DNA of 33,725 nt, taken from assembly GCA_945787295.1 (NCBI GenBank), contig CALZHQ010000029.1, forward strand, positions 1-33,725, written 5' to 3'. Both the position numbers and the translations under genes were made by a program. Below are positions 10,318-21,251 of this stretch, piece after piece (position 1 is the first letter of the stretch; each line of letters starts with the position of its first letter). This DNA comes from an uncultured Desulfuromonadales bacterium (GTDB taxonomy: Bacteria > Desulfobacterota > Desulfuromonadia > Desulfuromonadales > Geopsychrobacteraceae). The notes under the pieces were generated by a model. That model was not told the DNA's origin and did not search any database. It saw only the letters and a program-made list of their open reading frames with translations.

Positions 10318-10704
10318 TTATCTTTTCTGCAGCCAGAAATCGTTGTTTTTCAGGGGGTCGGCAAAGCGGACATACTCCCATTTCTCAATCGGATGTCGGT
10401 GTTCATGTTTGCCATCCCCTTCGCGATACAGGCGGTCGACCGTCTGAAATACGCCGATAAGGGGACCATGTTTGCGCATTGCCTGCAGGCTGTAGCTTGA
10501 ACAGGTCGGATACATCGGACATCGCGGTCCGTCGACGGGTGAGATATATGTCTGGAAGGCGCGGACGGCGAGTTGCAGCGGAAGGATATTTGCTGACTGC
10601 TGCTTCTGTTGCTGGGGGACCTCCCACGGACCCCACTCCTCAGCACCGGCAGAACTGATGGAGAGAAGCGTCAGCAATGCGATTGACGACAGAAAAGCTC
10701 TCAC
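10318..10704 (-). CDS. yidD: YidD-family protein with signal peptide
   Basis: A 128-residue protein carrying the YidD/HCP core: ISPVDGPRCPMYPTCSSYSLQAMRKHGPLIG, with Cys62 and Cys68. YidD proteins are small membrane-associated factors linked to membrane protein insertion. Unlike the common short cytoplasmic form near rnpA-yidC, this one starts with a cleavable-looking signal peptide (cut near Ala21) and diverges at the end (FADPLKNNDFW in place of GGxDPVP), so it may be a periplasmic paralog. Its GTG start overlaps the rarA stop (GTGA), so it is coupled to rarA. Confidence 0.8.
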   Translation of the reverse strand: MRAFLSSIALLTLLSISSAGAEEWGPWEVPQQQKQQSANILPLQLAVRAFQTYISPVDGPRCPMYPTCSSYSLQAMRKHGPLIGVFQTVDRLYREGDGKHEHRHPIEKWEYVRFADPLKNNDFWLQKR

Positions 10705-12017
10705 TTATCCTTCTCTGGTGGTTTCTTTAATTTTTCCAGATAAGCCATTCGTTCACCGATAATCTTTTCATAACCGCGTTCCGTGGGGCGATAGAATGTA
10801 CGGCCCGCCAGTTGTTCCGGCAGGTGCTGTTGATCCGCGATGCCCCCTTGATGATTGTGGGCGTATTTATAGCCTTTGCCGTAATCGAGTTCTTTCATCA
10901 ATTTGGTCGGCGCGTTGCGGATATGCTTCGGCACCGGCAGGGCGCCAGATTTTCGTACTTCGGCCTGCGCCTCATTGATGCCTTTATAGCTGGAATTGCT
11001 TTTGGGCGCCGTGGCCAGATAGGTGACACCCTGGGCCAGATTGATGCGCGCTTCCGGCAGCCCGACAAAATGAACAGCCTGCTGAACCGTAAGCGCAATT
11101 TGTAGGGCTCGCGGATCGGCATTGCCGACATCCTCCGAGGCAAAGATCACCATGCGGCGGACAATGAACAGCGGGTCTTCACCCGCTTCGAGCATCCGTG
11201 CCAGCCAGTAAAGGGCAGCATCCGGGTCGCTGCCGCGCATACTTTTGATGAACGCGGAGATCACATTGTAGTGTTCTTCTGCCCCTTTGTCATAAAGGAG
11301 GGCTTTTTTCTGTACCGCCTCTTGCGCGGTTTCCAAGGTAATCTGTTCCTTGGTTGCTGAGGCGGCAACTTCCAATCCGCCCAGAGCGATCCGCGCGTCG
11401 CCATCCGCCTGTTGGACGAGAAACTCCAATGCCTGCTGGTCAATTTGCAGTTTTCGTGCGCCGAGGCCGCGTTCGTCAGTCAGCGCCCGCTGCAAGAGAG
11501 TTGTCAGGTCATCGGTTGAGAGTGGCTCGAGAACAAAAACCCGTGACCGGGACAGCAAGGCTGAATTGACTTCAAAGCTGGGATTTTCAGTGGTGGCGCC
11601 GATCAGGGTCACTTCCCCTTTTTCCACCGAGGGCAAAAAGGCATCCTGCTGGGCCTTGTTGAAACGGTGGATTTCGTCGACGAATAGTATCGTTTTATGA
11701 CCATGGTAGGCGCGCTGCTGTTTGGCCTCGGCAACGATTTCCCGGACGTCTTTGATGCTGCCGAGTACCGCGGAAAAAAACACGAAGCGACTTTGCGTAC
11801 TTCCGGCAATGACCTGGCCAATGGTGGTTTTTCCCGTTCCGGGCGGTCCCCAGAAGATAACTGATGATAGCTGATCACTCTCAATCAGGCGGCGTAGCAG
11901 CTTGCCTTCGCCGAGCAGATGCTGCTGGCCGACCACTTCGTCGAGGGATTGTGGCCGCATCCGTTCGGCGAGCGGGGTGTTGGTAATGTTTTGTGCTGAC
12001 TGTTGAAACAGATCCAT
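10701..12017 (-). CDS. rarA: Replication-associated recombination protein RarA (MgsA), AAA+ ATPase
   Basis: A 438-residue clamp-loader-like AAA+ ATPase that acts at stalled replication forks. Walker A is GPPGTGKT (about residues 57-64) and Walker B is ILFVDEIHRF (Asp114-Glu115). Sensor 1 is in LIGATTENPSFEVNSALLSR, and the C-terminal MgsA/RarA domain contains SAFIKSMRGSDPDAALYWLARM and YKYAHNH. The ATG at 12017 gives the usual N-terminus (MDLFQQSAQ, then PLAERMRPQSLDEVVGQ). An in-frame ATG at 12116 would add 33 unrelated residues. It is divergent from nadK and coupled to yidD by a four-base overlap. Confidence 0.95.
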   Translation of the reverse strand: MDLFQQSAQNITNTPLAERMRPQSLDEVVGQQHLLGEGKLLRRLIESDQLSSVIFWGPPGTGKTTIGQVIAGSTQSRFVFFSAVLGSIKDVREIVAEAKQQRAYHGHKTILFVDEIHRFNKAQQDAFLPSVEKGEVTLIGATTENPSFEVNSALLSRSRVFVLEPLSTDDLTTLLQRALTDERGLGARKLQIDQQALEFLVQQADGDARIALGGLEVAASATKEQITLETAQEAVQKKALLYDKGAEEHYNVISAFIKSMRGSDPDAALYWLARMLEAGEDPLFIVRRMVIFASEDVGNADPRALQIALTVQQAVHFVGLPEARINLAQGVTYLATAPKSNSSYKGINEAQAEVRKSGALPVPKHIRNAPTKLMKELDYGKGYKYAHNHQGGIADQQHLPEQLAGRTFYRPTERGYEKIIGERMAYLEKLKKPPEKDK

Positions 12018-12078
12018 TGTTGTTTCCGTTGTTGGCAGAGGCGTCAATGTAGCATGTTGCGCCAAGTGATAACAACTC

Positions 12079-12107
12079 TCTAAGTCTTTGAAACCGATAG
12101 ACTTAGA
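12079..12107. repeat. Inverted repeat in the rarA-nadK divergent spacer
   Basis: TCTAAGTCT (12079-12087) and AGACTTAGA (12099-12107) are perfect 9-base inverted arms around an 11-base loop. It could be an operator or a leader hairpin. No T-run follows, so it is not an obvious terminator. Confidence 0.6.
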
Positions 12108-12208
12108 AGGCTGCATGTGGTATTTCTCTGTGGTTTCATGGGAAGCATAAATAACGGTTCAAGGTCTGCTGTTCATAGACTGAATATTTTCCCTTCAGGG
12201 TGGCTGCC

Positions 12209-13066
12209 GTGCTGAAAAAAGTTGGTGTTTACGCGAAAAAGAATCACCCGGATGTCGAACAGCTCGCATTGATGATCTGTGACCGGCTGAAAAAAGACAG
12301 TATCGAGGTGATGCTGGAGGACAGCCTGGCGGAACTGATCGGTCAGGTGAATGGCCATGCCGGGGAGGAGATTCCGGCTCAGGTTGATCTGGTTATTGTG
12401 CTCGGCGGAGATGGAACTTTGATTTCTGTCGCGCGGCAGGTTGGGGAGCAGAACGTACCGATTCTCGGCATCAATCTGGGACGACTTGGTTTCCTGACCG
12501 AAATTACCCAGGATGAACTGCCGGAGATGCTTGAGCGGGTCATCCGTGGTGACTACGAGGTGTCAGACCGGATGATGCTCGATGCCATCATTCATCGCGA
12601 TGGAAAAGAGGTTGGCAGGTATACCGTGCTCAATGATGTCGTCATCAACAAGGGGGCACTGGCGCGGATTATCGACATGGAGACTTTCGTCGATGGCCGA
12701 CATTTAAGTACCTATAAAGCAGACGGCTTGATCGTTTCAACGCCGACCGGATCGACTGGTTATAATCTTGCGGCCGGTGGGCCGATCATCTTTCCGGAAA
12801 TTAACAGTCTGGTTATCTCGCCGATCTGTCCGCACATGCTGACTAATCGACCGATCATGGTCTGGAGCAGGTCGGTCATCGAAATCAAAGTCAAGTTTGA
12901 GGATGATGTGGTTTTCTTCACTGCTGATGGCCAAGTTGGCCGCAAGTTGTTGCCGGGAGATGTGGTTGAGGTACGGCGTTCGGAAGCACGTACCCGACTG
13001 GTGACCAGTCCGAGCAAAGATTATTTCGAGATTCTGCGCACCAAACTGAGTTGGGGGGAGAGATAG
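12209..13066 (+). CDS. nadK: NAD kinase
   Basis: A protein of about 285 residues that phosphorylates NAD to NADP in the cytoplasm. It shows the GGDGT motif (residues 66-70, with the catalytic Asp), INLGRLGFLTEI, the NAD-binding TPTGSTGYNLAAGG (about 178-191) and the downstream ICPHMLTNRPIMV. Length is normal. Two GTG starts are possible: 12200 and 12209. I prefer 12209 because CAGGG then sits eight bases upstream and the protein begins MLKKVGVYAK like its relatives; 12200 cannot be excluded. It leads a plus-strand run with recN 72 bases downstream. Confidence 0.94.
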   Translation: MLKKVGVYAKKNHPDVEQLALMICDRLKKDSIEVMLEDSLAELIGQVNGHAGEEIPAQVDLVIVLGGDGTLISVARQVGEQNVPILGINLGRLGFLTEITQDELPEMLERVIRGDYEVSDRMMLDAIIHRDGKEVGRYTVLNDVVINKGALARIIDMETFVDGRHLSTYKADGLIVSTPTGSTGYNLAAGGPIIFPEINSLVISPICPHMLTNRPIMVWSRSVIEIKVKFEDDVVFFTADGQVGRKLLPGDVVEVRRSEARTRLVTSPSKDYFEILRTKLSWGER

Positions 13067-13074
13067 GTTCAAGG

Positions 13075-13120
13075 ACAAATGGGATAAAGGAACCAGTCTC
13101 CTGCTGTCCCTTTGTTTTTT
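13075..13120 (+). terminator. Weak hairpin plus T-run between nadK and recN
   Basis: ACAAA-T-GGGA (13075-13084) can pair with TCCCTTTGT (13107-13115) with one bulge and a long loop, followed by a short T-run. The stem is weak, so this may be only a partial terminator. Confidence 0.3.
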
Positions 13121-13138
13121 GACCTTTGACCTGATTGT

Positions 13139-14815
13139 ATGATTACCGACCTTATCGTCAAAAACTTTGCCATCATCGAAAATCTGCACGTGCAGTTCGG
13201 GACTGGTTTTAATGTTTTGACCGGCGAGACCGGGGCCGGCAAGTCGATTATCATTGATGCCGTTAACCTGTTGCTCGGCGGCCGCGCTCGGGGAGATGTG
13301 ATCCGCACCGGTGCCGAAGCGGCGAGTGTGGAGGCGGTTTTTGATCTGCAGGGGGAATCGGCAGTCCGGCAGCAATTGTGTGAGCAGGGGCTGGATAACG
13401 ACGCTGAGCTACTCGTCCGACGGGTTGTTTCCCGTGCCGGGAAGAATCGGATCTTTGTCAATGGCTCTGCCGTGCCGCTTAACCAGTTACGGACCCTGAC
13501 CAGCCAGTTGGTGAATATCTACGGCCAGCATGAACACCAGAATCTGCAGCAGACCGAAACCCACTTGGCACTGCTCGATGATTTTGCCGGTTTGCAGCCA
13601 CAGCTGAAAGGTTATCAACAGGTTTATCAGGAATGTCAGCAACTGCAGAAGCGGCTCGATAATTTGAACCTGGCCGAACGTGAACGTCAGCAGCGGCTTG
13701 ATATGCTCGCTTTTCAACAGCAGGAACTGGCCGCTGCCAAACTGATTGCCGGCGAGGATCTGGAACTTGAGCAGGAGCGTTCGCTGTTACAGCATGCTGA
13801 GAAATTAACAGTGGCAACGGCTGGAGGTTACGAGTTGCTCTATGCTGGACAAAAGGCGGTTTGTGGGCAGCTTGGGACTGTTGCTGATCAAATAGAGGCT
13901 CTGCAGCAGATCGATCCGCAACTCGGAGCTTATGCTGAAACCTTGCGCAGCAGCCTGTTTAATATCGAAGATGTCGCCAGCGAGTTGCGCAATTATGCCG
14001 ATAAGCTTGATTTTGAACCGCACCGACAGGAACAGGTTGAACAACGACTGGCGCTGTTGGCAAGTTTGAAGCGGAAATATGCTCCGACTGTAGAAGAGTT
14101 GCTCACTTATCAGGCCGAAATAGAGACTGAGCTGGAAGAGTTGAGTGATGCCGAAGACCGACGGGAGCAGTTACGGCAACAGCTGCAGCAGGCAGAAGAA
14201 AAGGTGCAGGTCGCAGGGAGTCAACTCAGCGCCAAACGCCGACTGGCCGCAGAGCAGCTCGCCAGCGTCGTTGAGCATGAACTGGCTGATCTGGCGATGC
14301 CGAAAGCCCGGTTTGAACTGCGCCTGTTCGAACTACCGGCCCCTTCTGCCGACGGACTGGAGCGGGGCGAGTTTTACCTGGCCGCCAATCCGGGGGAACC
14401 GGCACAGCCATTGGCTAAAATCGCCTCTGGGGGGGAACTGTCGCGGATCATGCTGGCATTAAAACGGAGTGCTCCGGAAGGAGACGGAGTGCGAACACTG
14501 ATTTTCGACGAAGTCGATGCCGGAATCGGTGGAGAAGCAGCGACCGCGGTCGGTGAAAAAATCAGTCGCCTGGGGCAATTGTTGCAGGTACTTTGTGTCA
14601 CTCATTTACCGCAGGTGGCAGCTTTTGCCGATCGGCATTATCGGGTTGTGAAAAGCGAAACGGGCGGTCGTACCAGGACCCTTTTGCAATTGCTTGAAGG
14701 TGAGGAACAAACTGCAGAAATGGCCCGCATGCTGGGTGGCGCTCACATCGGCGAACGAACCCTCGAACACGCTCGGGAATTGATCAGCCGATCAAAAAGC
14801 CGCGCTGCTGTTTAA
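13139..14815 (+). CDS. recN: DNA repair protein RecN
   Basis: A 558-residue SMC-like ATPase for double-strand-break repair. Walker A is GETGAGKS (29-36) in the usual N-terminus MITDLIVKNFAIIENL. YGQHEHQNL is the family Q-loop region. A long central coiled coil (about 165-380, rich in Q, E, L and R) is followed by the ABC signature ASGGELSR (about 430) and Walker B TLIFDEVDAGIGG (about 452-464), with an H-loop in CVTHLPQVAAFADRH. Length is normal. The start is fixed by the conserved N-terminus; no strong ribosome site is visible. In many bacteria the gene is SOS-regulated, but I found no clear LexA box here. Confidence 0.96.
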   Translation: MITDLIVKNFAIIENLHVQFGTGFNVLTGETGAGKSIIIDAVNLLLGGRARGDVIRTGAEAASVEAVFDLQGESAVRQQLCEQGLDNDAELLVRRVVSRAGKNRIFVNGSAVPLNQLRTLTSQLVNIYGQHEHQNLQQTETHLALLDDFAGLQPQLKGYQQVYQECQQLQKRLDNLNLAERERQQRLDMLAFQQQELAAAKLIAGEDLELEQERSLLQHAEKLTVATAGGYELLYAGQKAVCGQLGTVADQIEALQQIDPQLGAYAETLRSSLFNIEDVASELRNYADKLDFEPHRQEQVEQRLALLASLKRKYAPTVEELLTYQAEIETELEELSDAEDRREQLRQQLQQAEEKVQVAGSQLSAKRRLAAEQLASVVEHELADLAMPKARFELRLFELPAPSADGLERGEFYLAANPGEPAQPLAKIASGGELSRIMLALKRSAPEGDGVRTLIFDEVDAGIGGEAATAVGEKISRLGQLLQVLCVTHLPQVAAFADRHYRVVKSETGGRTRTLLQLLEGEEQTAEMARMLGGAHIGERTLEHARELISRSKSRAAV

Positions 14816-14836
14816 TCCAGTTATATGGATCCAAAT

Positions 14837-15292
14837 ATGATTCGACATGCAAAAATTCAGGACGCCCGGACGATCCATCAGCTGTTGCTCGAATATGCCA
14901 AAGATGGACAACTGTTGGGCCGTTCGCTGGCTGATATTTATGAAAATATACGCGACTTTTACGTCTATGAAGAAGCTGGGCAAATTCTTGGTACGGGGGC
15001 ATTGGCTATCTGCTGGGAGGACCTGGCTGAGGTCCGTTCTCTGGCAGTCGCTACCGGTCAGCAGGGCAAGGGGATAGGGCGGCAAATCGTAGAGATCTGT
15101 CTCGAAGAGGCTGTCGATCTCGGTTTGAAAAGAGTTTTCGCCTTAACTTATCAGCCGGATTTTTTTAAAAAGCTCGGTTTTTCCGATATCGAAAAATCAG
15201 AGTTGCCCCAGAAAATCTGGGGTGATTGTCTTAAATGTGTGAAATTTCCCGATTGCGATGAGTTCGCCCTGGCGATCGATTTGTCTGTATAG
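14837..15292 (+). CDS. argA: GNAT acetyltransferase, ArgA-like short N-acetylglutamate synthase
   Basis: A 151-residue GNAT enzyme. The acetyl-CoA loop is QGKGIG (residues 76-81), preceded by EVRSLAV and followed by LGLKRVFALTYQPDFFKKLGF. The C-terminal block LPQKIWGDCLKCVKFPDCDE, with three Cys, is characteristic of the short N-acetylglutamate synthases of this bacterial group, which lack the kinase-like domain of E. coli ArgA. Its likely role is acetylation of glutamate as the first step of arginine synthesis, consistent with argJ further downstream. The start at 14837 (MIRHAKIQDA) fits the family and has GGAT six bases before it; an in-frame ATG at 14825 adds four residues. The specific substrate is inferred. 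Confidence 0.82.
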   Translation: MIRHAKIQDARTIHQLLLEYAKDGQLLGRSLADIYENIRDFYVYEEAGQILGTGALAICWEDLAEVRSLAVATGQQGKGIGRQIVEICLEEAVDLGLKRVFALTYQPDFFKKLGFSDIEKSELPQKIWGDCLKCVKFPDCDEFALAIDLSV

Positions 15293-15304
15293 TTGGAGCT
15301 GGTT

Positions 15305-15652
15305 TTGCCTGTCTCACCATTTAAGATTTGCGAGTGTTGTTGCAAGGTATGGCAAACGCGCGACGAGTTTCTGGCCGATAAGGACATAGTTGTTGTCGGT
15401 TACCAGGCGAATTTCGCGGCTTTGGAAAAAGGGCTGTTTTTATTCAACCACAGTTGCCATAGCCCCCTCTCGGTTGAAGCCCACGTTTTTGCAGATCTGC
15501 ATGATGGCCCCATCTTTGCTGACAGATTGACTGGAACCGATGCTTGTGCAGGATTTTGTTTGCACAGAAACCTCTTGCAGCCTTGCCCAGAACAGTGTGA
15601 ATGTGCTTACGTCAGAGAGATCCTCCAGCAATTAACTGCGCCCTCCGATTAA
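15305..15652 (+). CDS. Cysteine-rich conserved-looking protein of unknown function
   Basis: A 115-residue protein that I cannot assign. The TTG start at 15305 has GGAG six bases upstream (15295-15298), located just past the stop of the acetyltransferase gene, so the two are probably co-expressed; an in-frame TTG at 15293 is an alternative. It has ten Cys (residues 9, 11, 12, 13, 51, 81, 85, 94, 98, 100) and His49/His52, in clusters CECCC, HSCH, CAGFC and CPEQCEC. There is no signal peptide or TM segment. The spacing suggests binding of zinc or another metal, possibly as a small redox or regulatory protein; this is inference. Codon use looks like its neighbours, so it is probably a real gene. 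Confidence 0.65.
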   Translation: MPVSPFKICECCCKVWQTRDEFLADKDIVVVGYQANFAALEKGLFLFNHSCHSPLSVEAHVFADLHDGPIFADRLTGTDACAGFCLHRNLLQPCPEQCECAYVREILQQLTAPSD

Positions 15653-15657
15653 GATGC

Positions 15658-15686
15658 TTGACATTATCATTTGAAAAATTTAAAAA
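15658..15686 (+). promoter_or_regulatory. Candidate sigma-70 promoter before the M23 peptidase gene
   Basis: A perfect TTGACA (15658-15663) is followed after 17 bases by TAAAAA (15681-15686), about 30 bases before the GTG start. The AT-rich spacer fits a strong promoter. Confidence 0.55.
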
Positions 15687-15717
15687 TAGAAACTCACAAT
15701 CGTTAACAGGAGCTCAT

Positions 15718-16584
15718 GTGTCAAAACGTTTCACCCTGATGATAATCCCGGAAGATGGGGAAGATATCCGCAGCCTGAAGGTCCGTAGGGGGGTGGTGAG
15801 TCTTGTTTTGACTTTGTTGCTGCTGTTTATCGGTGCTTTTTCTTTTCTCGGCTATTCCAAGCTGAATACCCATTTTGATCAATCGGAGTTGCTGCGCCTG
15901 CGCTTGGCCAACAGTCAGCAGCGTCATGAGCTGCAGCGTTTGGTCGCTAACGTTGATCAAATGCGTGAAGAGATGGTCAGTTTGGCTGAGACCGAAGCGC
16001 GGGTCCGCCAGTTGGCCAATTTCGACAGTTCACCAAAGGCAGTTCCGGTCGCGATTGGCGGTATTCCGGATGAAGGTGATAGCGGAGTCATCGGTGAGCT
16101 TCAGCAGCAGATCAACCAGTTACAGGTCGCCATCGACCTGCGCCGGCAGAGTCAGGAGGATGTTCGTAATCTGCTAAATGATCAGGTCTCCCTCAGTCGT
16201 GCGACCCCAAAGGGCTGGCCAACCAAGGGCTGGATCACTTCTTATTTTGGCATGCGCCAGATTCCGGATGGTAATGGCCGGCGAATTCATGAAGGCCTCG
16301 ATATTGCGGCCAACACCGGTACGCCAGTCTTCGCAACGGCGGACGGGATTGTTGCCCGTGTCGAGTATTCAAAAGGGTACGGTAAGGCCGTTATCGTCGA
16401 TCATGGCTACGGCTATCGGACTCTTTACGGCCATAACTCGAAAAACCTGGTTAAGCGCGGTGAGCGGGTACGACGAGGTGATAAAATTGCTGAAGTTGGC
16501 AACACCGGGCGTTCAACTGGTCCCCACGTTCACTATGAAGTTCAGCTGAATGGTATCCCGATCGATCCGCGCAAAACCCTTTGA
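15718..16584 (+). CDS. M23-family membrane-anchored metallopeptidase (murein hydrolase or regulator)
   Basis: A 288-residue protein starting at GTG 15718 with AGGAG five bases upstream. A longer in-frame start at 15601 overlaps the previous gene and lacks this site. A short cytoplasmic tail leads to one TM helix (about 25-46), a periplasmic coiled coil (about 50-100 and 128-150) and a C-terminal M23/LytM domain. The zinc ligands are present: His191 and Asp195 in HEGLD, and the HVH motif at 270-272. The domain should therefore be catalytically competent, unlike degenerate EnvC-like activators. The coiled-coil plus LytM layout resembles peptidoglycan endopeptidases of the MepM/NlpD group. It has its own promoter and sits 248 bases before secA. 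Confidence 0.88.
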   Translation: MSKRFTLMIIPEDGEDIRSLKVRRGVVSLVLTLLLLFIGAFSFLGYSKLNTHFDQSELLRLRLANSQQRHELQRLVANVDQMREEMVSLAETEARVRQLANFDSSPKAVPVAIGGIPDEGDSGVIGELQQQINQLQVAIDLRRQSQEDVRNLLNDQVSLSRATPKGWPTKGWITSYFGMRQIPDGNGRRIHEGLDIAANTGTPVFATADGIVARVEYSKGYGKAVIVDHGYGYRTLYGHNSKNLVKRGERVRRGDKIAEVGNTGRSTGPHVHYEVQLNGIPIDPRKTL

Positions 16585-16713
16585 TATTTAACGAAGACCT
16601 TTCCTGTCTGTCAATCTCTTCAATAAATTGCAGCCGATCCATTTAGACTTTTTGCTGTTTCCGACTTCTTACCGGCAAAGCCCATAATCTCAACCTTTTA
16701 GCTCTCATAAGGC

Positions 16714-16743
16714 TTGTTCGCTCTGGTTTCCATGTGCTACTAT
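16714..16743 (+). promoter_or_regulatory. Candidate promoter of secA
   Basis: TTGTTC (16714-16719) and TACTAT (16738-16743) are separated by 18 bases. They lie about 90 bases before the secA start. A GCCGG/CCGGC hairpin follows at about 16745-16763. The call is weak and made by eye. Confidence 0.35.
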
Positions 16744-16832
16744 GCCGGCCATTGTGACCGGCAATTCTGCGTTATTATTAACTGCTCAATAAAGGTCTGC
16801 AGCTTGTCTGTGGATTGTGGAGTTTTATAAGT

Positions 16833-19523
<2,691 letters not shown>

Positions 19524-19544
19524 GGCTGATAGGCGGGTAAATCC

Positions 19545-21248
19545 ATGACAGAGCAACAGCACCAACCTGAACCGGCTATTTTGCTGATCGATGACGTCCC
19601 GCTGATACTCGATCTATTGCAGGACATTCTCGAGAGCAGAAAGTTCCGGGTAATCCGCTCCGAAACAGGCAATCAGGTCACGGAAATCCTTGACCGGGAA
19701 GATATCGCCCTGGTTTTCTGCGATGTTTCATTGCCGGATATAAATGGTGTCGAAGTCCTGCGCATGATCAAGCAGCATACCCCCGAAATCCAGGTGATCA
19801 TGATCTCCGGCCAGCAGGATTTCAATGTCGCCCGGGAGGTGTTGCGAGAAAGAGCCCTCGATTATCTGGTAAAGCCCTTCTCTCAGGAAGAGGTCCTTGA
19901 GTCCGTCAGCCAGGGGTTGAGAGCATATAAACATGCTGTAAATCAAAGCAAGGCCCGGATCGAAGCCCAGCGGCGGATGGGTGATCTGGTGCTGTTGAAA
20001 AAGATCGGCGAAACGGCAACCAGTTCTGGCAGCGACCTGCAGGAACTGTTTAACTTGATCCTTGATTCGATCGTCGATTCCGCAGACGTCGAGGTTGCTT
20101 CACTGATGCTGGCCGAAGATGACGGCCTGCTGCACATTGCTGCCGCGCGCGGATTGTCGGAAGAGATCATCAATACGGTTCGTGTCGCTTCCGGAGAGGG
20201 TATTTCCGGTCATGTTTTCGCAACCCGAGAGCCGGTCTTGATCTCAAACATCGACCATGACAGTCGTTTCAAGAGTCAGGTCGGTGGCAAGCGTTATAAA
20301 GATCAATCTTTGCTGTCTGTGCCGATCGCAGTTCGTGATGACATTGTCGGCGTTATTAACGTCAACAATAAGCGTTCCGGTGAATCCTTTGACCTGGAAG
20401 ATCAGAATCTGCTGGTGGCCATCGCTAATCAGGTTGCACTGGCGATGGAAAACTTCGAACTGGTTAACAGCTTGCGCTCCCAGGCAACGACTTTGGAACG
20501 CACCAACGATGAACTGGTGCGGATGAATCGCGCCCGGACCAGACTGGTCTGCAATCTGTCTCACGAATTGAAAACACCGCTGACGTCGATTATGGGTTAT
20601 GTCGATCTGTCGCTGACCTTTTATGAAAAGCTTTCAGAGGAAGAGTTTAAAGAACATCTGCGGCTGGTCCGTGAGGAAGGTGAGCGTCTTGAAAAGTTGA
20701 TTACCGGGATGCTGCGGCTGTTTTCGATCGAGTCGGAGCGGGAAATCTGGCGCTGGAAATCTTTCGGGGTGCCTTGGCCGGTCGCTGATTCCTTCCAGTA
20801 CTACAATAAAAAGATGGCGGAGAAGCAGCTGGTGTCGGAAATCGATATCGAGGACGATCTGCCAGAAGTTTATGGTGATCAGGAAAAATTCGGCATGGCG
20901 TTCAACTGTCTTGTCGATAACGCCGTCAAGTTCAATGAGGAGGGTGGGCTGGTCAGGGTTCAGGCCAAGTTGAGAATGTTTGATGGCTTGGAATATGTTT
21001 ATCTGCAGATCTTCAATCAGGGCCAGGCGGTTCCTCTGGAAGCGCGCAGTACTATTTTTAACTCTTATACCCAGCTTGGCAATATTGACACCGAAAAGCC
21101 TCATGGGGTCGGTATCGGTCTGGCGCTGGTCAAGGTCGTGGTTGATCGGATGAAAGGCGATATCTTCTTGGAAGATGCCAGCGGTGCCGGGACCTGTTTC
21201 GGGATGTTGTTGCCGACTGAGGCCACCTATAACCAGTTAAAAGGTTAA
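19545..21248 (+). CDS. Hybrid REC-GAF-histidine kinase
   Basis: A 567-residue cytoplasmic signalling protein without TM segments. Its N-terminal receiver domain (about 10-125) has Asp16/Asp17, the phosphoacceptor Asp60 and Lys110. A GAF domain follows (about 155-305; SGEGISGHVFATREPVLISN, LLSVPIAVRDDIVGVINV). The HisKA domain has His340 in NLSHELKTPLTSIMGY, and the ATPase domain has an N-box (FNCLVDNAVKFN, about 453-464) and a G2-like box (GVGIGLALVKVVVDRM). The usual DxGxG G1 motif reads NQGQA, so ATP binding may be altered. The receiver in front suggests input from another kinase. It lies between secA and argJ and is probably co-transcribed, though no functional link is evident. Partner and signal are unknown. 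Confidence 0.92.
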   Translation: MTEQQHQPEPAILLIDDVPLILDLLQDILESRKFRVIRSETGNQVTEILDREDIALVFCDVSLPDINGVEVLRMIKQHTPEIQVIMISGQQDFNVAREVLRERALDYLVKPFSQEEVLESVSQGLRAYKHAVNQSKARIEAQRRMGDLVLLKKIGETATSSGSDLQELFNLILDSIVDSADVEVASLMLAEDDGLLHIAAARGLSEEIINTVRVASGEGISGHVFATREPVLISNIDHDSRFKSQVGGKRYKDQSLLSVPIAVRDDIVGVINVNNKRSGESFDLEDQNLLVAIANQVALAMENFELVNSLRSQATTLERTNDELVRMNRARTRLVCNLSHELKTPLTSIMGYVDLSLTFYEKLSEEEFKEHLRLVREEGERLEKLITGMLRLFSIESEREIWRWKSFGVPWPVADSFQYYNKKMAEKQLVSEIDIEDDLPEVYGDQEKFGMAFNCLVDNAVKFNEEGGLVRVQAKLRMFDGLEYVYLQIFNQGQAVPLEARSTIFNSYTQLGNIDTEKPHGVGIGLALVKVVVDRMKGDIFLEDASGAGTCFGMLLPTEATYNQLKG

Positions 21249-21251
21249 CAG

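Noticed and set aside
15206..15222. Perfect hairpin CCCCAGA-AAA-TCTGGGG inside the acetyltransferase gene
   Set aside because: It encodes the conserved LPQKIWGD block and is followed by no T-run. The symmetry is probably a by-product of coding.
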